Virus record (IMG/VR): IMGVR_UViG_3300025711_000031
Coordinates: 1-21,012 of that record
Strand: one strand, 5' to 3'
DNA length: 21,012 nt
Source: a virus
The notes beneath the pieces were generated by a model. The model saw only the letters and a program-made list of their open reading frames with translations, did no database searches and had not been told where the DNA came from. This document shows positions 7,196 through 12,903 of the stretch, piece after piece. The position numbers and the translations under genes were made by a program. The stretch's first letter is position 1. The number at the start of each line of letters is the position of its first letter.

Positions 7196-7564
7196 CTATA
7201 TTTTCCTCAACTGGCATTTCCAAATAGTAGAGGCAGGATCCTGCTGAATATGGATGACCCGAAAAGAACCTAAGGCAGTTATCCACTCATCATCAATTTT
7301 AGGAATCATAGTCACTTCATTTTGCAGTATGGTCGCTTTTTTATCTGTGGCTAATACTCCGAGTGTCTGAATCTCATATTGACTGTATGAACCAAACAGA
7401 ACGCCACGGCCAGAATAGTTTTCCTTAACTTCCACATAAGTTTCAGTTTTAGGATCCCAATTCTTTTTAGATACCCGTTCACACGTAAATGTATGAACGG
7501 CGTCTGCTAGATCCTCGTTAAATGCTTTAGCAATATCTGCCTGAATTTCATCACGTAAGCCCAT
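7196..7564 (-). CDS. Head closure / head-tail joining protein
   Basis: 122 residues. The N-terminus MGLRDEIQADIAKAFNEDLADAVHTF and the beta-rich remainder (SGRGVLFGSYSQYEIQTLGV, DDEWITALGSFRVIHIQQDP) match the small head-completion proteins that follow the adaptor gene in siphoviruses. In Acinetobacter phages similar proteins are often misnamed. The start overlaps the stop of the adaptor gene by one base (TAATG), with AGGA eight bases away, so the two are translationally coupled. Such proteins close the portal channel after packaging and provide the docking surface for the tail. The family call rests on pattern and gene order. Confidence 0.65.
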   Translation of the reverse strand: MGLRDEIQADIAKAFNEDLADAVHTFTCERVSKKNWDPKTETYVEVKENYSGRGVLFGSYSQYEIQTLGVLATDKKATILQNEVTMIPKIDDEWITALGSFRVIHIQQDPASTIWKCQLRKI

Positions 7565-7944
7565 TAGATTTTCCTAACAAAAAATACAGCTTTTCTTTTG
7601 CTATACGGCTTGATCAAATCAAGAATGAATTGCTCAATCGCACTAAGCTTTACCGATCCGTCTTGATATTCTTTTTCAGTTTCAACCGTATCTGCTTTAA
7701 CTTTCTTGCGCTTTAATGCCTGTTCCTGGCCTTGATATAGATCGCCTTTAATAATGCCCTTGATGATTTGATAAGAAGCAGTTTTTAAAGGTTCAGGAAC
7801 TTGGGTAACGTCTTCATAATACTTAACGTCACGTGCTAATAGATAAGCTTCAGCCATTTGAAGGTATTGAGCTTTATCACTGGCAGATAAAGCATCAAAG
7901 CCTTCGACATGTTCTATCGCTTCTTGTTCAGTGATAAAGCTCAT
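7564..7944 (-). CDS. Head-tail adaptor protein (gp6-like/DnaT-like fold)
   Basis: 126 residues, largely helical. The pattern ITEQEAIEHVEGFDALSASDKAQYLQMAEAYLLARD, followed by PLKTASYQIIKGIIKGDLY, is that of the head-tail connector/adaptor proteins, which are helical bundles binding below the portal. Related phage proteins are sometimes labelled putative DnaT-like. The C-terminus is basic (KRKAVFFVRKI). The start has AAGGAA close to the ATG, three bases after the stop of the preceding gene. It is coupled by a one-base overlap to the head-closure gene. Confidence 0.65.
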   Translation of the reverse strand: MSFITEQEAIEHVEGFDALSASDKAQYLQMAEAYLLARDVKYYEDVTQVPEPLKTASYQIIKGIIKGDLYQGQEQALKRKKVKADTVETEKEYQDGSVKLSAIEQFILDLIKPYSKRKAVFFVRKI

Positions 7945-7947
7945 GAA

Positions 7948-8274
7948 TTATTCCTTTGGAATTAATGCTAAAAGTTCGTCTTTTTTAGCGCCTGATTCAA
8001 ATGAAATACCTTTTTCAGTTAATACAGCTCGAAGCTCATCAACTTTAAGTGAAGCATAGTGAATTGTTTGAACTTCATTCGGCTTTTGATCACTTGCTGG
8101 ATTCTGACCATCTTCACCAGATTCAAGCTCAGCAATACGTGCTTTCATTGCCTCAGTATCATTCTGAAAGGCAATAAACTCACCTTTCAGTGTTGCTAGT
8201 TGTTCTTCGAGTTCAGTTACTTTTGCTTGTGTCATTTGACGTTCTCTCATGCGGTTAAATGCGGATAGGCCCAT
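7948..8274 (-). CDS. Small head-module protein with coiled coil and HeH/SAP-like domain
   Basis: 108 residues. Residues about 12-52 form a heptad-like coiled coil (QAKVTELEEQLATLKGEF, then MKARIAELE). A polar linker follows, then a C-terminal SAP/HeH-like helix-extended loop-helix (SLKVDELRAVLTEKG...AKKDELLALIP, residues about 75-106), a motif linked to nucleic-acid binding. Such proteins frequently lie between the major capsid and connector genes of Acinetobacter and Pseudomonas phages. Their role is unknown. GGAG precedes the ATG by eight bases. A terminator hairpin (8296-8311) separates it from the capsid gene. Confidence 0.65.
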   Translation of the reverse strand: MGLSAFNRMRERQMTQAKVTELEEQLATLKGEFIAFQNDTEAMKARIAELESGEDGQNPASDQKPNEVQTIHYASLKVDELRAVLTEKGISFESGAKKDELLALIPKE

Positions 8275-8295
8275 TGATTTATCTCCAAAAGAAAA

Positions 8296-8311
8296 GGCGG
8301 ATAATTCCGCC
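8296..8311 (-). terminator. Intrinsic terminator after major capsid gene
   Basis: The minus strand reads GGCGGA-ATTA-TCCGCC followed by TTTTCTTTT, starting a few bases after the capsid stop at 8317. It may reduce expression of the genes behind the capsid gene. Confidence 0.7.
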
Positions 8312-8316
8312 CGTCT

Positions 8317-9267
8317 TTATTTAACTTTATGCTTGAACGCCACAATACGAATCTGTTTTGGATCGTAGACGCGTTCCCAATTGGCATCAGATGAAAGACC
8401 TGCATTATTTGGCGCAACACCCATTGCACCAGCCCATTTGATACCACGAGGATGCAAGACAAAGTGACGGCGGTTAATGAGGATGTCAGAGCCTGCGAGA
8501 CTATCTCGGTCAGTCTCAACACCTACAGGTGCACCGATATCCTGAAATCCGATTGCACCTTGGCCAAATAGGAATGATGTGAATACATCACCATCAACTG
8601 GCATACCGTCATCCACAATCACACGACGATCCATGAAGGTTTTGTAGAGCACCACACCATCTGCATCACGTACGGTTTCAATCAACCCTTGCTTGGCTAG
8701 TGCAGCCATGGTTGCCGAATGCATCGCAATAGCTGTTAATTTATCGACGGCATCCCCAAGCTTGTAAGACGCATCGATAAATGAAACACCATCAATTACA
8801 GCCGCTGCGCCAGTGCCCGCTGAAATATCGTGTGTGTTGCTTGCCATACTTGCAGAACCAAACACACCTTTAAGCGTATTCACGGTAAAGCCTTGAAACT
8901 CACGTGCCCAGTAATCTGCTACTAGATCACCAACTGCACCAAGTGGATCGTCGCCCGATAAAGCTTTTGCAAGATCATTGGCACCCCATGCCTTACCACG
9001 TGCATGCAAAATGGCAATATCTTGACCAGCTGCAATGTTGTTTACCGTTAAAGGTGTCGCATCTGAAAGTACTTCAGACTCACCGTCTAAATCGTTCCAG
9101 AACGGGATATTTACGGTAGATCCACCTTGTGTACCAAAGGCAACTTCGACATCCAGCTCCCCTACAATTCCCGACTGCCATAAGGCAGATTTCTTGGCAG
9201 TTTTATTTAAAACGTACTGAGTAAATAACTCGGGTACGATTACATCAGCAATTTTTGTCTCAGCCAT
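8317..9267 (-). CDS. Major capsid protein
   Basis: 316 residues. The N-terminus (IADVIVPELFTQYVLNKTAK, SALWQSGIV) and the following TVNIPFWNDLDGESEVLSD and GKAWGANDLAKALSGDDPL match the gp13-like (PF20036-type) coat proteins with an HK97 fold. No N-terminal delta domain of the HK97 type is visible, consistent with the separate scaffold gene directly upstream. The C-terminal half (IDASYKLGDAVDKLTAIAMH, VDDGMPVDGDVFTSFLFG, RRHFVLHPRGIKW) is also typical. AAGGAG lies about nine bases before the ATG, one of the strongest ribosome sites in the window, as expected for the most abundant virion protein. Confidence 0.9.
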   Translation of the reverse strand: MAETKIADVIVPELFTQYVLNKTAKKSALWQSGIVGELDVEVAFGTQGGSTVNIPFWNDLDGESEVLSDATPLTVNNIAAGQDIAILHARGKAWGANDLAKALSGDDPLGAVGDLVADYWAREFQGFTVNTLKGVFGSASMASNTHDISAGTGAAAVIDGVSFIDASYKLGDAVDKLTAIAMHSATMAALAKQGLIETVRDADGVVLYKTFMDRRVIVDDGMPVDGDVFTSFLFGQGAIGFQDIGAPVGVETDRDSLAGSDILINRRHFVLHPRGIKWAGAMGVAPNNAGLSSDANWERVYDPKQIRIVAFKHKVK

Positions 9268-9280
9268 TAGGCTTTACTCC

Positions 9281-10036
9281 TTAAAGATTAATACCGTGTT
9301 TTGCCGCCAGCTCTTTCGCTAGCTGCGGATTTTCATTTCGTAATTGGGCAAGTTTGGTCAGGTTCACCGAACCGTCTGGCTTGGTGATATCAACCTGTCC
9401 TTTTGTATTGGTGCTACCGGGTGAACCTGTTCCATTTGCTTTAGGCCAGAAATAAGGCTTTTGCTCACGCAAGGTTTCCACCCATTCTTTTGGTGATAAC
9501 GGCGTCTTACCGTCTTTACCAATGATCACTTCACCTTGTGTGTCGATTGCTACGGCCTTACCGTTTTCGTCGAGTACAAATTTAGAATGAGCAAGGAAGG
9601 CAATATCAGCAGTTGCTTCAGGTAATGCTTCCAGTTCAAGAGCAGCCTGTACAATCTGACTCTGAACAACCGATTGCTTGAACTTGTTGGCATAGGCTTC
9701 TGCTTTATCAGCCCGTTCTTTTTCGGCATTAAGTAACTTGTCATGCTGTTCACGCATCTTCTCGGTACGCTTCTGGATGACTTCTTCAACCTTGCCCTCG
9801 GCAATAAGTCTCGTTTCTTCATCCATACTTGCCTTGGTAAGCAGCTCCTTAATTGCTCCCAGATCAACTCCTTCAAGTTGTTGCTTCAAGTCACCAAGTT
9901 CAGTTTTTAATTCACTGTTCTTAGTGATGAGTTCGCTATTCTTGGTTTTTAACCCCTGTACCTGTTCATCAACAGCTTTTTGAATGGCTGCTTTAACTTC
10001 AGGGTTTTCCAGATCAACTTTGGTTTCATCTGACAT
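9281..10036 (-). CDS. Capsid scaffolding protein
   Basis: 251 residues. Residues about 20-130 are charged and strongly coiled-coil (NSELITKNSELKTELGDLKQ, then RTEKMREQHDKLLNAEKERA), including the tandem NSELITKNSEL repeat. The C-terminal half is less charged, ending in LRNENPQLAKELAAKHGINL. This architecture and the position 13 bases before the major capsid gene are those of GP20-type phage scaffolds, which direct procapsid assembly through a C-terminal contact with the coat. AGGAG is nine bases from the ATG. No protease domain is visible in it or near it, unless one of the HExxH proteins serves that role. Confidence 0.85.
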   Translation of the reverse strand: MSDETKVDLENPEVKAAIQKAVDEQVQGLKTKNSELITKNSELKTELGDLKQQLEGVDLGAIKELLTKASMDEETRLIAEGKVEEVIQKRTEKMREQHDKLLNAEKERADKAEAYANKFKQSVVQSQIVQAALELEALPEATADIAFLAHSKFVLDENGKAVAIDTQGEVIIGKDGKTPLSPKEWVETLREQKPYFWPKANGTGSPGSTNTKGQVDITKPDGSVNLTKLAQLRNENPQLAKELAAKHGINL

Positions 10037-10109
10037 TTAAAAATCTCCTAGAGATACCGCCTTGCGGATTTAATTGTTTAGCCCTCTACTTTGCTTCAGG
10101 CATTAAAAA

Positions 10110-10125
10110 AGCACCCGAAGGTGCT
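10110..10125 (-). terminator. Intrinsic terminator with UUCG tetraloop
   Basis: The minus-strand RNA AGCACC-UUCG-GGUGCU is followed by UUUUUUAAU. It lies between the 78-residue protein gene and the scaffold gene. Confidence 0.75.
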
Positions 10126-10143
10126 ATGGTTAAAATCAGTTTA

Positions 10144-10380
10144 TTATCTGGGTTTCCAAGATTCCTCTCTGGGTTCATCACCAATTAAGCGGATACCTTG
10201 AGCACCACCTATATCAAATGTTGCCGTAATAGTCGCTGGACCCTCAAAAACATTACAATTCATTTTTACAGATGTTAATCCAGCCAAAGGTATACCTGTC
10301 TCCTCATCACAAAGTGCGAGATGACTAGATTTAGCTGAAATCCTTTTAAGCACTAAATATCTAACTTTTGATTCACTCAT
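10144..10380 (-). CDS. Hypothetical small phage protein
   Basis: 78 residues, MSESKVRYLVLKRISAKS...GLTSVKMNCNVFEGPATITATFDIGG. The beta-rich pattern looks like a compact single domain, and the last 15 residues are charged. I recognise no family. AAGGAG at eight bases from the ATG gives it a strong ribosome site, so it is very likely expressed. It stands alone between two UUCG-loop terminators (10404-10419 upstream and 10110-10125 downstream), directly ahead of the scaffold gene. Its job may therefore belong to head assembly as easily as to the accessory block. Confidence 0.6.
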   Translation of the reverse strand: MSESKVRYLVLKRISAKSSHLALCDEETGIPLAGLTSVKMNCNVFEGPATITATFDIGGAQGIRLIGDEPREESWKPR

Positions 10381-10403
10381 AAGCCCAACTCCTTAAACTA
10401 AAA

Positions 10404-10419
10404 ACCGCCCGAAGGCGGT
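10404..10419 (-). terminator. Intrinsic terminator with UUCG tetraloop
   Basis: The minus-strand RNA ACCGCC-UUCG-GGCGGU is followed by UUUUUAG. It follows the small membrane peptide gene. Confidence 0.65.
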
Positions 10420-10436
10420 ACGTTGTAAGAGTGCGA

Positions 10437-10568
10437 TTATTTCAGTGCCAAAATAATCGCGATAACAATGATTCCTACGACTAATCCTAAATTGGTAATT
10501 GCCTGCATTAGTCCTGCACGGTCAGCACCTTTCTCGCTCATTTTTCCATCTACCTTTAATTTAGACAT
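10437..10568 (-). CDS. Small membrane peptide (34-43 residues)
   Basis: An open frame of 43 codons, MSKLKVDGKMSEKGADRAG followed by one hydrophobic segment (about residues 25-42, NLGLVVGIIVIAIILALK). The second Met, at position 10541, has GGTAG and TGGA just upstream and gives a 34-residue peptide. It is a better start than the first ATG, which abuts the terminator T tract. It is flanked by terminator hairpins on both sides, each abutting the gene. The profile (short charged N-terminus, single TM, basic C-terminus) fits small phage membrane peptides such as exclusion or holin-modulating peptides. No specific family is recognised. Confidence 0.6.
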   Translation of the reverse strand: MSKLKVDGKMSEKGADRAGLMQAITNLGLVVGIIVIAIILALK

Positions 10569-10574
10569 AAAAAA

Positions 10575-10590
10575 ACCACCTCTTGGTGGT
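10575..10590 (-). terminator. Intrinsic terminator after antA
   Basis: The minus strand reads ACCACC-AAGA-GGTGGT followed by seven T residues, about 18 bases after the antA stop at 10608. The T tract runs straight into the first ATG of the small membrane peptide. Confidence 0.7.
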
Positions 10591-10607
10591 GTGCTATTAA
10601 GTACATC

Positions 10608-11138
10608 TCAATGCTTTGTATCAAAATCTAATTTGTATTGAGCTTGCTTAACCAGATCATCTAATTTACTTAATATTTTTGGTTTAACTTGCTTACCACC
10701 CACACTCAAGATACGCCCAGCATTTGATAGAGTTTCAGTCCACTGTTCAGCAAGCAAAGTTAGCTTTCCAATTTCTAGTTGAACACCTGAAAATGCATCT
10801 CGAGCAAGTTTTTCTTGTTCAATATAATATTTTCGAATTTCATGTCCTTTATCATTGCGTTCCATCATCCCTAAGTGTTTAGTCATATCTACAGAAATGA
10901 GATATTCAGTTGTTGGCCGACCACCTTTTAGGTTTTCGTCTTTTTTGACGAAAACTACATAATCAAAATTTTCTTCAAACTTACATTGATTGATTCTACG
11001 TTTAATCCAGTGTGAAAACTCAGCCTTAACCTCTAACATCTCATGTAAATCCCGAGCATTAACACCAAGTTGAACCTCTCCATTTAAATCAAACTCAACA
11101 AATGGTGTCTGATTTTCAATTTTCATAATTTCATTCAT
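10608..11138 (-). CDS. antA: AntA-type antirepressor
   Basis: 176 residues with an AntA/AntB antirepressor domain at about 15-115. Its features are GEVQLGVNARDLHEMLEVKAEFSHWIKRRI, ENFDYVVFVKKDENLKGGRP and TEYLISVDMTKHLGMMERNDKG. The C-terminal 60 residues are helical (LEIGKLTLLAEQWTETLSNA). Family members from P1-like immunity regions inactivate the prophage repressor and help lytic growth. The start ATG at 11138 has GAGG eight bases upstream. This site and the ATG are exactly complementary to two loops of the structured leader RNA at 11160-11278, which predicts C4-type antisense control of translation. Finding an immunity gene inside the head module is unusual. Its expression is probably tied to the candidate promoter at 11404-11431. 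Confidence 0.85.
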   Translation of the reverse strand: MNEIMKIENQTPFVEFDLNGEVQLGVNARDLHEMLEVKAEFSHWIKRRINQCKFEENFDYVVFVKKDENLKGGRPTTEYLISVDMTKHLGMMERNDKGHEIRKYYIEQEKLARDAFSGVQLEIGKLTLLAEQWTETLSNAGRILSVGGKQVKPKILSKLDDLVKQAQYKLDFDTKH

Positions 11139-11159
11139 ATCGTTTACCTCGTTACCTTA

Positions 11160-11278
11160 TAAAAAAAGCCGCATAGACATGTGGTAACGAGACACATCTA
11201 CACGGCTAAACTTTTCAAAAAGAACTGGCAAGCACACTGAATATGAAAAGTGTGCTTTTTGAACCGTGGTTCTAGCCA
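11160..11278 (-). ncRNA. C4-like antisense RNA upstream of antA
   Basis: Minus-strand RNA with two strong hairpins. Hairpin 1 has arms AGCACACT/AGTGTGCT (11249-11256 and 11231-11238) and a ten-base loop TTTCATATTC. Hairpin 2 (11167-11207) has a 16-base-pair stem including four G-U pairs and a nine-base loop CTCGTTACC, followed by seven T residues as a terminator. The hairpin 2 loop is exactly complementary to GGTAACGAG at 11148-11156, the antA ribosome-binding region. The hairpin 1 loop contains TTCATAT, complementary to ATATGAA over the antA start codon (11134-11140). Two loops in antiparallel order against RBS and start is the architecture known for C4 RNA of P1/P7. The 5' end (a GGCTAGAACC segment near 11277) is a guess. 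The family name is an inference from structure and context. Confidence 0.75.
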
Positions 11279-11310
11279 ATATTGAGTTACCTAAATTTCA
11301 GGCATAAAAA

Positions 11311-11330
11311 AACCACCTCGAAAGGTGGTT
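11311..11330 (-). terminator. Intrinsic terminator after ORF6N antirepressor
   Basis: The minus-strand RNA AACCACCU-UUCG-AGGUGGUU is followed by UUUUU. It lies about 110 bases after the ORF6N gene and before the C4-like RNA. Confidence 0.7.
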
Positions 11331-11403
11331 TAGAATTTCTTAACAATTGGCACGTATTTGTTATGAAAACAAGACATTTGCACAACTATTCATTGTCGTA
11401 AAA

Positions 11404-11431
11404 ATTAGCCCAAAACTGTTTCTGCTGTCAA
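11404..11431 (-). promoter_or_regulatory. Candidate promoter for the C4-like RNA and antA
   Basis: The minus strand has a perfect -35 TTGACA (11426-11431), a 16-base spacer and GCTAAT (11404-11409, four of six against TATAAT). It lies directly after the ORF6N stop. Against it, the terminator at 11311-11330 lies between it and the RNA, so readthrough or another start would be needed. Confidence 0.4.
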
Positions 11432-11440
11432 GACTTTAAA

Positions 11441-12298
11441 CTATGACTTAATCAGACTGCATTCTAGCAATGTCGTATAGCCTATCCCGCCTTTATGCCA
11501 GTCATGAGTTTTAGCTAATTCAAATATAGGCATGTAGACGTCTCGCCCTACCAACTGTCTTGCATCTTCAGCACCGAACTTAAAATGGTCATGGATGCCA
11601 TGTCCCATAGATGGACCAAGTTTTCGTATAGACTCTCCAAACTCAGACCACCAGTGATTAAGCCAAAGCATATGACGAGCTATAGAATCTACATGTTTAG
11701 ATTCATATTGCTGTTTCTTATCAGCTTGACTATATAAAGCAATCAAGTGATGTACGTACTCGACGGCGATTGGAATTACATCGTATGGGATTTCGTCGAT
11801 GCTTTTAACGTTAAACCGTTGATGAACCAATTTATATGCTTCGCTATAGTTTAAATGCTTGGTTTTAGACACAAGCATATTTACAGCGCTGGTAAGTGGT
11901 TCACGTTCTGACTTATGTGTTTTGGAAAGAATATCTTTTCTGTGAAAGTAACAATCTTCTAATTGCTCAAACACTTCCCAAGCTTGGTCTGTGTCTAGCA
12001 TCTTGGCATGACGTGCAGCGCCACGTTCAGTCCAAAGGATTAAGGCTCGAGTATTTTTACTAATTTCAACTGAGTGACTTAAAGTCACCCAGTCCTTAAA
12101 ATCCTTTAACTCAATACCTTCGAGCTTAAAAAAGTGTTTACCTTGAATAAAACGACTTCTATTACGTGAGTAATTTTGTTTAATGTTATCTGTATCAGAA
12201 CTATAGAAGTCAGCAAGCATCTTGGTAGTTACGACTGGAATAGTCTTATAGTTAATAACGGAAATTTCTTTATCATTTATATTTGCAATAGTATTCAT
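11441..12298 (-). CDS. ORF6N-domain antirepressor with P22 Ant-like C-terminus
   Basis: 285 residues. The ORF6N domain occupies about residues 12-110 (YKTIPVVTTKMLADFYSSD, IKQNYSRNRSRFIQGKHFFKL, ALILWTERGAARHAKMLDT). The C-terminal region about 137-185 (LTSAVNMLVSKTKHLNYSEA, then YDVIPIAVEYVHHL) is like the P22_AR_C domain of P22 antirepressor. Such proteins bind and inactivate phage repressors during induction. The gene has its own promoter/operator just upstream (12354-12379), showing independent control, and it lies ahead of a second, different antirepressor (antA). AGGG precedes the ATG by about six bases. The start context ATATGAA is also complementary to loop 1 of the downstream C4-like RNA, but there is no match to loop 2 here, so that is probably coincidence. 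Confidence 0.75.
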   Translation of the reverse strand: MNTIANINDKEISVINYKTIPVVTTKMLADFYSSDTDNIKQNYSRNRSRFIQGKHFFKLEGIELKDFKDWVTLSHSVEISKNTRALILWTERGAARHAKMLDTDQAWEVFEQLEDCYFHRKDILSKTHKSEREPLTSAVNMLVSKTKHLNYSEAYKLVHQRFNVKSIDEIPYDVIPIAVEYVHHLIALYSQADKKQQYESKHVDSIARHMLWLNHWWSEFGESIRKLGPSMGHGIHDHFKFGAEDARQLVGRDVYMPIFELAKTHDWHKGGIGYTTLLECSLIKS

Positions 12299-12353
12299 AT
12301 ATCACCCTACGGATATAAGCCGCCCCTAATGAGCATGCTTCCTACTGCAATAA

Positions 12354-12379
12354 TGTACCTAAATTAAGGTACAAGTCAA
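12354..12379 (-). promoter_or_regulatory. Promoter with palindromic operator for ORF6N antirepressor
   Basis: The minus strand shows TTGACT (-35, 12374-12379) and TACATT (-10) with a 16-base spacer. The spacer is almost entirely a perfect inverted repeat, TGTACCT and AGGTACA with a six-base centre, at 12354-12373. A repressor bound there would cover both promoter elements. Which protein binds is not shown; the neighbouring HTH protein or a phage repressor are candidates. Confidence 0.6.
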
Positions 12380-12391
12380 CATTGTTCCTAC

Positions 12392-12661
12392 TTATGCTTG
12401 ATTTTTTATTGAATCAAATACCTGTTGTAAGTTTTCAGCATATGCTGCGGTATTTTTACTATTAGAATTTAACAGCTCTATAACTTCAGTCCACAAACCT
12501 TTTGGAATGGGTCTATCTCCAGAGAGCCATTGACGAACGCGTCTAGCATCTACATCAATAGCTCTTGCAAAATCAGTCTGCCATTGAGTGCCATAGAGCA
12601 ACTCGCCAGCTTGTCGTAACTGTTCTGGAGTCATATGGGTGCTATCGATTTGTTCAGACAT
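12392..12661 (-). CDS. Small HTH DNA-binding protein
   Basis: 89 residues with a helix-turn-helix at about 16-55 (ELLYGTQWQTDFARAIDVDA, then RRVRQWLSGDRPIP). The pattern is of an XRE/Cro-like fold, where WQTDFARAI and RRVRQWLSG are the two HTH helices. The C-terminal 35 residues are helical and polar, perhaps for dimerisation. Upstream lies a 240-base AT-rich region packed with direct and inverted repeats, and downstream lies the operator of the ORF6N gene, so this protein probably regulates one or both. No good Shine-Dalgarno sequence is visible before the ATG at 12661 (GGA about 12 bases away). The start is the most likely but not certain. Confidence 0.7.
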   Translation of the reverse strand: MSEQIDSTHMTPEQLRQAGELLYGTQWQTDFARAIDVDARRVRQWLSGDRPIPKGLWTEVIELLNSNSKNTAAYAENLQQVFDSIKNQA

Positions 12662-12672
12662 AGGGGCGACAA

Positions 12673-12850
12673 TTCCAAAATATAAACAGACTATAGAAAT
12701 ATACGTAAAACTATAAATTTATAGCCTATTTTATGCATAAACGTATAAAAAATTAGAGAAAATATACATAAACGTATAAAAAAATTAGGTAAAGACTTTT
12801 TTTTCTATATATTTTTAGATAAATCCTTTATATCCGTTTATATTTTGGAA
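12673..12850. repeat. AT-rich control region with inverted and direct repeats
   Basis: A gene-free stretch ahead of the HTH gene. A 15-base sequence TTCCAAAATATAAAC (12673-12687) recurs as its exact inverse complement at 12836-12850, bounding the region. Inside are two direct copies of CATAAACGTATAAAAAA, at 12736 and 12767, each followed by ATTAG, plus degenerate ACGTA/TATA copies near 12700. The spacing of the direct copies is 31 bases, three helical turns. This looks like a multi-site operator, with promoter elements hidden in the AT-rich sequence. Only the repeats are certain. Confidence 0.7.
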
Positions 12851-12855
12851 ATAAA

Positions 12856-12874
12856 AAGCAGCCTTAGACTGCTT
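12856..12874 (-). terminator. Intrinsic terminator after membrane coiled-coil gene
   Basis: The minus strand reads AAGCAGTC-TAA-GGCTGCTT, eight pairs with one G-U, followed by TTTTTAT. It lies about 30 bases after the stop at 12904. Confidence 0.7.
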
Positions 12875-12903
12875 AAAAATGAGCAATTTTTAACTTTTAA
12901 GAG

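Noticed and set aside
8247-8522. Minus-strand frame of 91 codons overlapping the capsid 3' end
   Set aside because: It is out of frame with the capsid gene, runs through the terminator at 8296-8311, and gives a non-protein-like sequence.
9550-9876. Minus-strand frame of 108 codons within the scaffold gene
   Set aside because: This is a shadow frame of the scaffold coiled coil. The basic, Arg/Ser/Leu-rich product is typical of out-of-frame reading.
11261-11272. GAACC-GT-GGTTC palindrome near a GGTTCTAGCC string, resembling a tRNA T arm
   Set aside because: No acceptor, D or anticodon stem can be drawn around it. It belongs to the structured antA leader RNA.
12294-12300. Second match of C4-like loop 1 (ATATGAA) at the ORF6N start codon
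   Set aside because: Seven bases in AT-rich sequence around an ATG are expected by chance, and there is no match to loop 2 nearby.
12700-12850. CRISPR array or replication iterons
   Set aside because: There are only two clear direct copies, spacers are not uniform, and no replication or cas gene is nearby. An operator region is simpler.
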